Origin: Falsiroseomonas ponticola
GTDB taxonomy: Bacteria; Pseudomonadota; Alphaproteobacteria; Acetobacterales; Acetobacteraceae
Direction: 5' to 3'
DNA: 64,000 nucleotides
Assembly: GCF_016805305.1 (NCBI RefSeq)
Contig: NZ_JAERQN010000001.1
Coordinates: forward strand, 682,001 to 746,000
Shown: piece after piece, positions 42,395 to 50,946 of the stretch
Numbering within the stretch: position 1 is the stretch's first letter
How the letters are laid out: each line of letters starts with the position of its first letter
The notes under the pieces: generated by a model
What the model was told of the DNA's origin: nothing
Seen by the model: only the letters and a program-made list of their open reading frames with translations
Database searches by the model: none
Translations under genes and position numbers: made by a program

Positions 42395-43675
42395 ATGATT
42401 GACAATCTGTCACGCCCACCCTGCGATGCGCGGATGCCAGGACATGTCGATCGCGCCCGCGCCGCGGGGATGATGGAGGCAGCGGGGCTCGATGCCCTGC
42501 TGGTCGTCTCGCCGGAGGCCTTCGCCTGGGCCACCGGCGCCCCCGCCGGCGTCGCGGCCGGCTGGCGTCGCCTCGGCGCCGCCATGGCCGTCATCCCCGC
42601 CGATCCCGGGCAGCCCGTCGGTGCCGTGGCCAGCGACCTCTTCGCGCCCTCGGCGCAGGCCGCCGGCTGCGCGCCGCTCCGCACCCATCCCATCTGGCCG
42701 GAGGCCCTGTCGCTCCGCGCCGTGATGCGGGACGGCGCCAGCGCCGCGGAACTGGTGGCCGCGGCCACGGCTGACCGTCCCCCCGGCTTCGCCCGCCCCG
42801 CCACCTTCGACCGCGCCGCGGCGCTGGCGGAGCTGCGCGCCCTGCTTTCCGACCAGCGCCTCGCCACCGCGCGCCTCGGCGTGGAGTTCTCCGCCGTCCC
42901 CGCCGCCGACCTCGCCGCGCTGGAAGCCGCCATCGCCCCCGCGCGCCTCGCCGACGCCTCCGCCCTGCTCGACCGCCTGCGCGCCCACAAATCCCCGGCG
43001 GAAATCGCCCTGCTCCGCCAGGCCGGCGCCATCACGGAGGCCGCCTTCCACGCCTTCATCCCCGCGATGCGGGAAGGCGCGACGCGCCCCGCCCTCGGCC
43101 GCCATTTCCTCGACCTGGTGCAGCAGCACGGGCGGGACGCCACCGCGCCCGTCACGGCGTGGGAGTATGTCGGCTTCGGCACCTCCCCCTGGTCCAGCCC
43201 CGGCGGCCTGCAGCGCGGCTACGTCATCAAGGTCGATGTCGGCGCCGTGGTCGGCGGCTATTCGGCGGATCTCGCCCGGACCTTCACCCTCGGCCCCGCC
43301 CCCTGCCTCGCGAAGGAGGTCTTCGCCCCCCTGCTGGATGCCTTCGAAGCCGGCCGCGCCCTGTTCCGGCCCGGCACCGAACTGAGGAAAATCCACGAAA
43401 CCTGCCTGCGCACCGTGCGCGAAGCCGGCTTCCCCTCCTACGCCCGCGGCCATTTCGGCCATGGCCTCGGCGCCTCCATCTGGTCGGAGGAATGGCCCTT
43501 CACCGCCGCCGACAGCGAGGTGGTGCTGGAACCCGGCATGGTCATGGCCTTCGAGCTGCCCTGGTACCTCGACGGCATCGGCGGCTTCATCGTGGAGGAC
43601 ATGCTGCTGGTCACCGACACGGGCGCGGAGACGCTGGCCGGCGCCACCCTGCCGCGCGGCCTGGTCGAACTGTGA
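42395..43675 (+). CDS. M24-family metallopeptidase (Xaa-Pro dipeptidase/creatinase type)
   Basis: 426 residues. An N-terminal creatinase-like domain (about 1-180) precedes the pita-bread catalytic domain. The five metal ligands are present: two Asp in KVDVGAVVGGYSADLARTF, His in GHFGHGLG, and Glu in MAFELPWY and IVEDMLLV. Members cleave Xaa-Pro dipeptides or, as creatinase, related C-N bonds. The start may be the ATG at 42434 (MPGHVD). Divergent from dctP, so its substrate may be linked to the solute imported by the TRAP system, but this is inference. Confidence 0.85.
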   Translation: MIDNLSRPPCDARMPGHVDRARAAGMMEAAGLDALLVVSPEAFAWATGAPAGVAAGWRRLGAAMAVIPADPGQPVGAVASDLFAPSAQAAGCAPLRTHPIWPEALSLRAVMRDGASAAELVAAATADRPPGFARPATFDRAAALAELRALLSDQRLATARLGVEFSAVPAADLAALEAAIAPARLADASALLDRLRAHKSPAEIALLRQAGAITEAAFHAFIPAMREGATRPALGRHFLDLVQQHGRDATAPVTAWEYVGFGTSPWSSPGGLQRGYVIKVDVGAVVGGYSADLARTFTLGPAPCLAKEVFAPLLDAFEAGRALFRPGTELRKIHETCLRTVREAGFPSYARGHFGHGLGASIWSEEWPFTAADSEVVLEPGMVMAFELPWYLDGIGGFIVEDMLLVTDTGAETLAGATLPRGLVEL

Positions 43676-43722
43676 CGGCACCGGCGGCGTTGCAGCGCCG
43701 CCACCGCACAGGGATTCCCGCC

Positions 43723-44313
43723 ATGCCGCCCACGCCGCCCGAAGGCCGCTTCGCCGTGGTGCGCATGCTGGCGCAGGGCTGGTGGCTGTTCCTGCTGCGC
43801 GGCGTGGCGGGCATCCTGTTCGGCCTGCTGGCGCTGTTCGCCCCGGGCCTCGGCCTGGCCTTCGTCCTCGGCTTCCTCGCCGCCTTCCTGCTGGTGGAGG
43901 GCATCGCCACCCTCGCCCAGGCCGCCCGCGGCGCGCCGGACCTGGCGGGCAACCGGTCCCGCACCTGGCTCTGGATCGATGGCATCGCCTCCACCCTCGC
44001 CGGCATCGGCGTGCTGGTGATGCCCGGCGTCTCCGCCGTGCTGCTGGTGGTGATGGTCGGCGCCTGGGCCGCCATCGTCGGCGCCATGCGCCTGGTCATG
44101 GCCTTCCGCAGCGGCGATGTGCTGATGGGCCTGCTCGGCGCGCTCGCGGTCCTCGTCGGCGCCTGGATGATCGTGGCACCCGGCCCCGGCCTGCTCGCCC
44201 TGGTCTGGCTGGTCGGCGTGCAGGCGCTGGTCACGGGCGGGCTCTTCCTCGCCATCGGCTGGCGGCTGCGGCGGATCGCGAAGGATCCGCACGGACCCGC
44301 CCCTCAGGCGTAG
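43723..44313 (+). CDS. HdeD/DUF308-family membrane protein
   Basis: 196 residues with about six hydrophobic segments: [23 protein letters not shown] near the start and repeated alpha-hairpin pairs ([21 protein letters not shown], then [20 protein letters not shown]). The R-G-x-x-x-x-x-F-G pattern and the paired helices are typical of HdeD-like proteins, membrane proteins linked to acid stress in enterobacteria; here the role is unknown. ATG at 43723. Its last bases overlap the convergent RTX gene (44304). Confidence 0.8.
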   Translation: MPPTPPEGRFAVVRMLAQGWWLFLLRGVAGILFGLLALFAPGLGLAFVLGFLAAFLLVEGIATLAQAARGAPDLAGNRSRTWLWIDGIASTLAGIGVLVMPGVSAVLLVVMVGAWAAIVGAMRLVMAFRSGDVLMGLLGALAVLVGAWMIVAPGPGLLALVWLVGVQALVTGGLFLAIGWRLRRIAKDPHGPAPQA

Positions 44314-45011
44314 ATCACGTCATCCGCGGTCAGGCCGGTCACGCCCCGCAGCCAAATCTCCCCCTGGCTGCCGTCGAAGCCCGTGATGTGGACCATCACG
44401 CCCCCGGCCCGGATCTCCCAGGACACGGCCTCGGGCGCGATGCCCTCGAAGCGCAGCCGGTCCTGGCCCTGGGCGAAGTCCAGCACCTGGTCCCGCGCCG
44501 CGCCCACCCCCGCATCCAGCCCGAAGGCCGCCGGCGCCGCGGTGAAGCCGAAGACGAAGACATCCAGCCCCGCGCCCCCCGTCAGCCGGTCCGCGCCGAG
44601 CCCGCCCACCAGCAAATCATCCCCATCCCCGCCCAGCAGCCGGTCCGCCCCCCATTCGCCCAGCAGCAGGTCATGGCCCTCCGCCCCTTCCAGCGTGTCG
44701 TCGCCGCCCGCGCCCTGGATGACGTCGTCGCCCGCGCCGCCCTGCAGACGGTCCGCGCCGTCGTCCCGCGCCAGGAAGGCGCCGCCCTGCCCGGGGCCGG
44801 GGAACAGGCCGCCGCCCGTGATGGTGTCGTTGCCCGCGCCGCCCTGCACCGTGTCCCGGCCATAGCCCGCGAAGACCACGTCATCGCCGCCCAGGCCCTG
44901 GATGACATTGCCGCCCCCCGGCACCTGCCCGGCCGGGTCGCCCAGGATCACGTCGCCCTCCTGCGTGCCCCGCAGCCGGTCCGCCCCCGAAAGACCCGTC
45001 AGAACCGCCAT
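44304..45011 (-). CDS. Small RTX calcium-binding protein
   Basis: 235 residues. From about residue 10 there are repeated RTX nonapeptides ([24 protein letters not shown]) in two blocks, then a beta-rich C-terminal end ([42 protein letters not shown]), the usual cap and type I secretion region. No N-terminal signal. The ATG at 45011 has a GGGGGTGG purine tract upstream. It is mostly repeat, with no catalytic domain. It may share a secretion system with the RTX protein at 26719, but no exporter is visible. Confidence 0.85.
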   Translation of the reverse strand: MAVLTGLSGADRLRGTQEGDVILGDPAGQVPGGGNVIQGLGGDDVVFAGYGRDTVQGGAGNDTITGGGLFPGPGQGGAFLARDDGADRLQGGAGDDVIQGAGGDDTLEGAEGHDLLLGEWGADRLLGGDGDDLLVGGLGADRLTGGAGLDVFVFGFTAAPAAFGLDAGVGAARDQVLDFAQGQDRLRFEGIAPEAVSWEIRAGGVMVHITGFDGSQGEIWLRGVTGLTADDVIYA

Positions 45012-45095
45012 GATCCACCCCCGCGCAATGGATCGTATACTATTCGCTTCTGCCGGCAGGGCAGCCCCCGGCGGAAGCACGAGCGCGTGTGCCCG

Positions 45096-45854
45096 CTACC
45101 GCGCCGGTGGCGCCAGCACCTTGGCGGTGTGGTTGCAGAACGCGAGGGCCGGGCACCGCCAGCATTCCGGCATGCGCGCCTTGCAGATGTAGCGGCCATG
45201 CAGGATCAGCCAGTGATGGGCGTCCCGCAGCATCTCCGGCGGGCAGCGCTTCACCAGGCCATCCTCCACCTGCCGCGTGGTCTTGCCCGGCGCGATGCCG
45301 GTGCGGTTGCCGAGGCGGAAGATGTGCGTATCCACCGCCATCGTCTCCTGCCCGAAGGCCACGTTGAGCACGACATTCGCGGTCTTGCGGCCGACGCCGG
45401 GCAGCGCCTCCAGCGCCTTGCGGTCCTCCGGCACCACGCCGCCATGGCGGTCCAGCAGCAGCTGGGACAGGGCGACGACGTTGCGCGCCTTGCCCTGCCA
45501 CAGCCCGATCCGGCGGATGTGGCGTGCCACCCCCTCCACCCCCAGCGCCACCATGGCGGCGGGGGTGGCGGCTTCCTCGAACAGCGTCGCCGTCGCCTTG
45601 TTCACCGCCACATCGGTGGTCTGGGCGGAGAGCGCCACCGCCACCAGCAGCGTATAGGCATCGCGGAAATGCAGCTCCGTCTCCGGCGCCGGGTTGGCCG
45701 CCGCCAGGGCGCGCAGGAAGGCGGCCGCCTGGTCGGCCTTCATCACCTTGGCGCGACGGGTCCGCGGCGCGGCCGGCGGCGCGGCCTTGGCTTTCGCCGC
45801 CCTGGCGGGCGTGGCGGCGGATTTTTTCGGGCGGGGCGGTGTTGTCTGGGGCAT
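45096..45854 (-). CDS. nth: Endonuclease III (DNA glycosylase/AP lyase)
   Basis: 252 residues. Removes oxidised pyrimidines from DNA. The helix-hairpin-helix LEALPGVGRKTANVVLN contains the catalytic Lys, and AVDTHIFRLGNRTG the catalytic Asp. The C-terminal CKARMPECWRCPALAFC carries the C-x6-C-x2-C-x5-C ligands of the [4Fe-4S] cluster. About 37 N-terminal residues are Ala/Lys/Pro-rich and outside the core fold, which makes the protein longer than the usual 210; a start at M38 (MKADQAAAF) would give a normal length. Divergent from DUF2244. Confidence 0.95.
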   Translation of the reverse strand: MPQTTPPRPKKSAATPARAAKAKAAPPAAPRTRRAKVMKADQAAAFLRALAAANPAPETELHFRDAYTLLVAVALSAQTTDVAVNKATATLFEEAATPAAMVALGVEGVARHIRRIGLWQGKARNVVALSQLLLDRHGGVVPEDRKALEALPGVGRKTANVVLNVAFGQETMAVDTHIFRLGNRTGIAPGKTTRQVEDGLVKRCPPEMLRDAHHWLILHGRYICKARMPECWRCPALAFCNHTAKVLAPPAR

Positions 45855-45889
45855 GGCGTTCCCGCAGCCCTACCCCATACTGGAAGGCG

Positions 45890-46393
45890 ATGTCAGCCGC
45901 TTCCGACCCGATCCTGTTCGAGGCCGTCAGCACGCCGCCCCGCAGCCTGAGCGACCGCGGCATGCGCTGGCTTGCCGTGCTGTGCTGCCTGGGCGCCGCC
46001 ATCCCCGCCGTGCTCTTCACCCTGCTCGGCGCCTGGCCCGTCCTGCCCTTCCTGGGCATGGAGGTGATGCTCGTCCTCTTCCTGGTCACGCTGCACCGCC
46101 GCTGGACCAAGGCGGCGCGGGAGGTGGTGCGCCTGACGGAAGGGCGGCTCAGCGTCGTCACCGCCGATGGCCGCGGCGGCCGAAGGGTGACGGAGTTCGA
46201 GCCCTACTGGACCCGCGTGGCGCTGGAGGAGGAGGTGGAGGGTTCGCCCCGCCTGCTGCTGGTGCAGCGCGGCCGCCGGATCGAGCTGGGCGGCTTCCTG
46301 GCGCCGGAGGAGAAGCGGGACCTGGCCCGCGCCCTCTCCGCCGCGCTGACGCGCTACCGCAACCCGGTCTTCGACAACCCGCAACTGCGCTGA
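45890..46393 (+). CDS. DUF2244 family membrane protein
   Basis: 167 residues with two adjacent hydrophobic segments (WLAVLCCLGAAIPAVLFTLLGAWPVLPFLGMEVMLVLFLV) followed by a soluble beta-rich part: RRWTKAAREVVRLTEGRLSV, FEPYWTRVALEE, RGRRIELGGFLAPEEKRDLARAL. This is the DUF2244 pattern. The function of the family is unknown; in many alphaproteobacteria it lies next to nth, as here (divergent, 35 bases). The ATG at 45890 has a GGAAGG site 2-7 bases upstream and begins the conserved part; the open frame extends left into nth on the other strand. Confidence 0.85.
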   Translation: MSAASDPILFEAVSTPPRSLSDRGMRWLAVLCCLGAAIPAVLFTLLGAWPVLPFLGMEVMLVLFLVTLHRRWTKAAREVVRLTEGRLSVVTADGRGGRRVTEFEPYWTRVALEEEVEGSPRLLLVQRGRRIELGGFLAPEEKRDLARALSAALTRYRNPVFDNPQLR

Positions 46394-46462
46394 GGGCGCC
46401 GCGGGCACGCCCCGGGGACGAGTGCCGCCCCGTGCGTTCCGGTGGGCGCTACGCGATGGGCG

Positions 46463-46909
46463 CTATTCGATCGGCGCCAGGCTCTTGATCAGGTCGAAGA
46501 CCCGCTTGCGGACGGAGGGATCCGTGATGCGGTAATAGGCGCGGACCAGTTCCAGCGTCTCCCGCCGGTGCAGCGTGTCGTCCTCGAAGCCTTCCTGCAC
46601 TTCCTGGAAGCCGCCGAAGCGACGGTTCTGCTGGCTGCCCCCCATCTCCGGCGGCATGTCGTCGAAGAAGAAGCCGATCGGCACGTCCAGCACGCGGGAA
46701 AGGTCGAACAGGCGGCTGGCGCCGATCCGGTTCACGCCGCGCTCATACTTCTGGACCTGCTGGAAGGTCAGGCCGAGCGCTTCGCCCAGCTTCTCCTGGC
46801 TCATTCCCAGCAGCGTGCGGCGCAGGCGGACCCGGCTGCCTACATGCACGTCGATCGGGCTCGGACGGTGCTCGCGCTCCGCCCGCTCGACGACGTCTTC
46901 ACTCGCCAT
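46463..46909 (-). CDS. XRE-family transcriptional regulator
   Basis: 148 residues. A single XRE helix-turn-helix covers residues about 20-75: VGSRVRLRRTLLGMSQEKLGEALGLTFQQVQKYERGVNRIGASRLFDLSRVLDVPIGFFFDD, with the recognition helix around LTFQQVQKYE. This exact architecture, with an acidic/polar C-terminal tail, is widespread in alphaproteobacteria next to lnt, as here. Regulated genes are unknown. The ATG at 46909 is preferred over the longer open frame because the conserved N-terminus begins there. A TTGACA element is found about 140 bases upstream. Confidence 0.9.
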   Translation of the reverse strand: MASEDVVERAEREHRPSPIDVHVGSRVRLRRTLLGMSQEKLGEALGLTFQQVQKYERGVNRIGASRLFDLSRVLDVPIGFFFDDMPPEMGGSQQNRRFGGFQEVQEGFEDDTLHRRETLELVRAYYRITDPSVRKRVFDLIKSLAPIE

Positions 46910-47021
46910 GACCAACACTCCGAACTCCGCGCCAGAAAGGTTACCAACCCTTGCTGGGGCCGTCCTGGCCCGGTTGGGACCCATCACCGCGTGCATAACG
47001 ACGGTCTTCGGGCCGGCCCAA

Positions 47022-47050
47022 GGGGTATCGGCGTGGTAGGACTTTGTCAA
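47022..47050 (-). promoter_or_regulatory. Candidate promoter of the XRE regulator gene
   Basis: On the minus strand a perfect -35 TTGACA (47050-47045) is followed after 16-17 bases by ATACCC/TACCCC as a weak -10, in the most AT-rich segment of the 205-base gap between lnt and the XRE gene. The transcript would have a leader of roughly 100 bases before the ATG at 46909. No operator palindrome was recognised, though autoregulation is common in this family. Confidence 0.45.
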
Positions 47051-47114
47051 CTCTTTTGAGAAATCTCATTAATGTGCACGCCCGCTACGCGCATCGCAGC
47101 CCCTCGTCAGCCCG

Positions 47115-48671
47115 CTAGGGGGCATGAGTCCTGCGTCGGGAGAGAATACCCGACGCCCCACCTACCCCCACGAGAAGCATGACCGGCATCCACAATCCCA
47201 GGATGGCGAAGGGTGTCGGGCTTCCCGCCGCGGGCAGCGGCGCCAGCACAACCCCGGTCGCCGCCAGCCCCATCCGCTCCACCTCCCGCCCCCTGGCGTC
47301 GAAGACGGCGGAGATCCCGGTCTGCGCGGCGCGCGCCAGCGGCAGGCCCTCCTCCACCGCGCGCAGCCGGGCCGCGGCCAGGTGCTGGTAGGGCCCGGCG
47401 GAGACGCCGAACCAGGCATCATTCGTCACATTCACCAGGAAGCCCGGCCGCGCCGCCGGCGTGACGGCGCCGGGGAAGATCACCTCGTAGCAGATCAGCC
47501 CGCCGAAGCCCGGCAGGCCGGGCAGGTCGATGCGGCGCAGCCCGGGCCCCGGCGTGAAATCCAGCGCGGAGAGCACGAGGCGGATCGGCAGCAGCCCGCG
47601 CAGCGGCGTGTATTCGCCGAAGGGCACCAGATGCGCCTTGTCATAGGCATCCAGCACCGTCCCCTGCGCATCCAGCGCCACCAGGCTGTTCCAGACCCGG
47701 GTCGGCCGGCCATCGGGCGCGAATTCCGCGCGGACGGACCCCGCCAGCAGCGTCGCCCCCGGCGGCAGGGGCGCGGTGGCCAGCCGCGCCGCGGCCGGGT
47801 CATTCGCCAGCAGATAGGGGCTCGCCGTCTCCGGCCAGATCACCAGGATGCGGCTGTCCGGCGCATCGCGCCGCGCCGCCTGCACCCCGGCCGCCGTCAG
47901 GTCGATGTAGCGCTGGAAGATCGGGATGCGGCTTTCCTCCCGCCACTTCGCCTCCTGCGCCACATTGCCCTGCACCAGCACCAGCGCCACCGGCGCGGGA
48001 TCCGGCTCCTGCGGCAGCAGGCGGACAAGGCCGAAGGCCGCGAACAGCAGCAGCGCCGCCAGGCTGCCCGCCGCGCCGCGCCAGCCCCGCAGCGGCGCCA
48101 GCGCCATCAGCAGCGTCGCCAGGCTCAGCCCATGCACCCCGATCCAGGCCGCCGCCTGGATGGGCAGGGCGCCGAAGGCCCAGACCGTGCCGATGAGGTT
48201 CCAGGGAAAGCCGGTGAAGAGGATGCCGCGCAGCAGCTCCGCCGCCACCCAGGCCGCGGCGAAGGCCAGGATGCGCGGCCAGCCCGGCGCCGCCCGCCGC
48301 GCCACCAGCGCCGGCACCACGGTGAAGGCCGCCAGCGGGATGGCCAGCCCCGGCACCGCCAGCGGCACCAGCCACCAGTAGCGCTCGGCCTCCGTCAGGA
48401 TGGCGTTGGTCAGCCAATGCAGGCCCGCGACATGGAAGCCCCAGCCCCAGGCGAAGGCGACCAGCGCCGCCCGGCGCGCCGTCGGCGCCTCCATCGTCAT
48501 GATGAAGAGGCCCGGCAGGGCCAGCAGCAGCACCGGCACCGCATGCACCGGCGGCAGGGCCAGGGCGGCGAAGGCGCCCAGCCCGAAGGCGGTCGCCAGC
48601 GCCCGCCAGAAGCCCGGGCCATGCAGGCGGCGCGTGAGCGCCCCGCGAAGGCGCTGCACGCGGCCTGCCAT
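47115..48671 (-). CDS. lnt: Apolipoprotein N-acyltransferase
   Basis: 518 residues; the last enzyme of lipoprotein maturation in the inner membrane, which adds a fatty acid to the N-terminal cysteine. About seven hydrophobic segments fill residues 20-225, and the nitrilase-like periplasmic domain follows with the triad Glu in IWPETASPY, Lys in YDKAHLVPFGEYTP and Cys in ICYEVIFP. One hydrophobic segment closes the C-terminus. The start ATG at 48671 is 3 bases after the secB stop, so the two may be co-transcribed. Conserved order lnt then XRE regulator. Confidence 0.95.
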   Translation of the reverse strand: MAGRVQRLRGALTRRLHGPGFWRALATAFGLGAFAALALPPVHAVPVLLLALPGLFIMTMEAPTARRAALVAFAWGWGFHVAGLHWLTNAILTEAERYWWLVPLAVPGLAIPLAAFTVVPALVARRAAPGWPRILAFAAAWVAAELLRGILFTGFPWNLIGTVWAFGALPIQAAAWIGVHGLSLATLLMALAPLRGWRGAAGSLAALLLFAAFGLVRLLPQEPDPAPVALVLVQGNVAQEAKWREESRIPIFQRYIDLTAAGVQAARRDAPDSRILVIWPETASPYLLANDPAAARLATAPLPPGATLLAGSVRAEFAPDGRPTRVWNSLVALDAQGTVLDAYDKAHLVPFGEYTPLRGLLPIRLVLSALDFTPGPGLRRIDLPGLPGFGGLICYEVIFPGAVTPAARPGFLVNVTNDAWFGVSAGPYQHLAAARLRAVEEGLPLARAAQTGISAVFDARGREVERMGLAATGVVLAPLPAAGSPTPFAILGLWMPVMLLVGVGGASGILSRRRTHAP

Positions 48672-48674
48672 GGA

Positions 48675-49145
48675 TCAGGCCGTGCCGACCTGCTGCGCGT
48701 TCGGGCCGCGGCGGCTCTGCCACAGCGCGACGAAGTCGATCGGCGCCAGCAGCACCGGCGGGAAGCCGCCATCGCGCGTCACATCCGCCAGGATGTTGCG
48801 GGCGAAGGGGAAGAGCAGCCGCGGGCATTCCACCAGCAGCACCGGCTCCAGATGCTCCTGCGGCACGTTCAGCGTGAAGACGCCGCAATAGGCGAGCTCG
48901 GCGATGAAGCAGGGGGTCTCCCCCACCTTCGCATCGGCGCGGATCTGCAGCGAGACCTCATAGACATTGCCGCCGGACTCGACCGGCCGCGCCTGGACAT
49001 CGAGCGCCAGGTCCACCCGCGGCTGCTCCTTCAGGGAGACGAAGATCTCCGGCGCGCCCGGCACCTCGAAGGACAGGTCCTTGGTGTACTGGATGTTCAG
49101 CTGGATCGGCATGGTGCCGTTCGGATTGGCATTCTGGTCGGACAT
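48675..49145 (-). CDS. secB: Protein-export chaperone SecB
   Basis: 156 residues. SecB is a homotetramer that keeps pre-proteins unfolded and delivers them to SecA. Typical stretches are LNIQYTKDLSFEVPGAPEIF, YEVSLQIRADAKVGETPCFIAELAYCGVF, and the C-terminal CPRLLFPFARNILADVTRDGGFPPVLLAPIDFVALW. The ATG at 49145 begins the conserved polypeptide; the frame remains open 45 codons upstream. It is the first gene of a likely secB-lnt unit. Confidence 0.96.
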   Translation of the reverse strand: MSDQNANPNGTMPIQLNIQYTKDLSFEVPGAPEIFVSLKEQPRVDLALDVQARPVESGGNVYEVSLQIRADAKVGETPCFIAELAYCGVFTLNVPQEHLEPVLLVECPRLLFPFARNILADVTRDGGFPPVLLAPIDFVALWQSRRGPNAQQVGTA

Positions 49146-49570
49146 CGGAATTCCGTCTGGTGCGGTCGGGCGCGGAGCTAGCACGGGTGAGGGGGCGGGG
49201 GCCAGCAGGCGGCGCCGCCCCCCGACCCCGCCAGGGCCGCCCGGGCCATGGCGGGGGGAAGCATGCACCGCCGGGCGCATCGGAAAGGGCTGGCGGCGGG
49301 ACCGATGTTTCGGTTATGTTCGGGGTGCCCAGGGGCCCGATCCAAGCCCGATCCAGGCCCGGGGCGGGCGGGAGGCACCCCGAAAAACGGTGCTAAAGGC
49401 ATCTAGTCGGCTAAAGGCATAGTATTTCGCCGGCACGAATGACGCGATATCAAGGGCTTGGCCGAAGGCGGGTTAGACGCCCTCAAAATACAGCGGCTAA
49501 ACATCCTAAAATTGTTCGGAATCAGCGGCTTGTCCCGGCGGCCGCGGCGGCGCCCGGCCCGCCCGATCAC
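49146..49570. other. Intergenic region with direct repeats
   Basis: 425 bases upstream of secB and downstream of the histidine phosphatase (both minus strand). The first half is GC-rich. The second half (49385-49530) is markedly richer in A/T and has the 11-mer GCTAAAGGCAT twice (49392-49402 and 49410-49420, period 18), with a weaker third relative (GGCTAAACAT) around 49495. Short plus-strand frames exist but read as basic, low-complexity sequence without family resemblance. No RNA gene recognised; probable site of the secB promoter. Confidence 0.45.
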
Positions 49571-50128
49571 TCAGTGGTGCTTCCAGCTGACCTCGGTCAG
49601 GGCCGGCTCGGTCGGGTCCACGCGCAGCCAGGTGCCGTTCGCCACGCTCTGGCCCGTCATCGCCAGGATGAAGCCCCAATGCGCCACCACCACCGTGGTC
49701 CGCCAGTCCGGCAGGGATGCCATCTCGCCCCGGAACAGCGCGGCGCGGGCCAGCACCTGGTCGGCGGGTTCCTCCGTCGCCGGCCACCACACCTCCTCGA
49801 TATGCGCCAGGTCGAGTGTCGGCCATTCCGCCCGCAGCGCGGTGGCGGGGCTGCCGATGTCGCAGGTGAAGGCGTAGCGTTCCCGCACCAGCGAATTCAC
49901 CAGCACCGGCAGGCCGAGCCGCCTGGCCAGCGGCGCCGCCGTCTGCAGCGCGCGCGTATAGGGGGAGGCAATGATCCGCGTGATACCTTCCCCCGCCAGC
50001 GCCTCCGCCGCCGTCTCCGCCTGCTCATGGCCGAGCGGGGTGAGGCGCGGGTCCTTGATGCCGGGGTCGCGGCGGGTGGCGCTGAAATGCAGGTTGAATT
50101 CGCTCTGGCCGTGGCGGAGCAGGATCAT
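49571..50128 (-). CDS. Histidine phosphatase superfamily protein
   Basis: 185 residues. The catalytic RHG motif opens the protein (MILLRHGQSEFN), and the second arms are SPYTRALQTAAPLARR and VVVAHWGFILAMTG, where the family His is present in the AHWG motif. Such phosphatases act on sugar phosphates, phosphohistidine or small esters; the precise substrate is unknown. Positioned between secB (downstream) and the divergent Tim44-like gene. Confidence 0.9.
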   Translation of the reverse strand: MILLRHGQSEFNLHFSATRRDPGIKDPRLTPLGHEQAETAAEALAGEGITRIIASPYTRALQTAAPLARRLGLPVLVNSLVRERYAFTCDIGSPATALRAEWPTLDLAHIEEVWWPATEEPADQVLARAALFRGEMASLPDWRTTVVVAHWGFILAMTGQSVANGTWLRVDPTEPALTEVSWKHH

Positions 50129-50262
50129 GGGGCAGGCGGCTCCCGAGGGACGGTCATGCGTTAGCGGGGGACCCTGTGCGCCGCAATCGGGCCCAAAGCT
50201 GATGCGGGGCGTTGCGGGGGACCACGGCCGGCCTTAAGTGAGTGAAGAATGAGGAGTTGGCA

Positions 50263-50946
50263 ATGTCCGGCGGCTTTCCTGTCGATCTGATCCTGTTCGC
50301 CATGATCGCGGCCTTCCTGGTCCTGCGCCTGCGCAGCGTGCTGGGCCGCCGCACGGGCTTCGAACGTCCGCGGCGGGAGGAAGGGGCGGGCTATGACCCG
50401 CGCGGCCCCCGCCCGGTGGACAATGACCAGCCGACTCTGCCGCCGGCCAGCGTCTCCCCGGCCAGCCAGGCCCGCGTCTCGGTGCCGGATCCGCGCAGCC
50501 CGGTGGGCCAGGCGCTGATGCGCATCCGTGGCGTCGATCCGTCCTTCGAGCCCAATGCCTTCCTCGCGGGGGCGGAGGGTGCCTTCCGCATGATCGTCAA
50601 TGCCTTCGCGCGCGGTGATCGCCAGACGCTGCGGGCGCTGCTCTCCGACGACACCTATGCGGGGTTCGAGGGCGAGATCAGCCGGCGGGAGCGGGAGGGC
50701 GAGACCCAGCGCAGCGAGGTCCGCGCCATGCAGGACATGGCGATCGAGGCCGCGGATCTGCGCGGCACCACCGCCGATGTCACGGTGCGGTTCGTCAGCG
50801 ACCAGATCAACCTGACCACCGCGCGGGATGGCAGCATCGCCGCGGGGGCGGAGGCGGTGACGGAGCTGACCGATGTCTGGACCTTCCAGCGCGACCTCCG
50901 CAACCCCGACCCCACCTGGCGCCTGGTTGCCACCAGGAGCGTCTAA
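50263..50946 (+). CDS. Tim44-like domain protein
   Basis: 227 residues. One N-terminal transmembrane helix (GFPVDLILFAMIAAFLVLRLRSVLG) is followed by a Pro-rich linker and a Tim44/TimA-like C-terminal domain (about 90-227): FLAGAEGAFRMIVNAFARGDRQTLRALLSDDTYAGFEGEI and a final WTFQRDLRNPDPTWRLVATRSV. In alphaproteobacteria this protein is regularly found near secB and mltA and is thought to act at the inner membrane. The ATG at 50263 has a strong GAGGAG site 6 bases upstream, deciding against the GTG at 50242. Confidence 0.88.
   Translation: MSGGFPVDLILFAMIAAFLVLRLRSVLGRRTGFERPRREEGAGYDPRGPRPVDNDQPTLPPASVSPASQARVSVPDPRSPVGQALMRIRGVDPSFEPNAFLAGAEGAFRMIVNAFARGDRQTLRALLSDDTYAGFEGEISRREREGETQRSEVRAMQDMAIEAADLRGTTADVTVRFVSDQINLTTARDGSIAAGAEAVTELTDVWTFQRDLRNPDPTWRLVATRSV

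Noticed and set aside
43461..45950. 829-codon plus-strand frame across HdeD, RTX and nth
   Set aside because: No domain; overlaps three supported genes.
47124..49181. 685-codon plus-strand frame opposite lnt and secB
   Set aside because: Shadow of two well supported genes.
49439..49600. Small plus-strand gene between the histidine phosphatase and secB
   Set aside because: Frames run on into antisense of the phosphatase and encode basic low-complexity sequence without a ribosome site.
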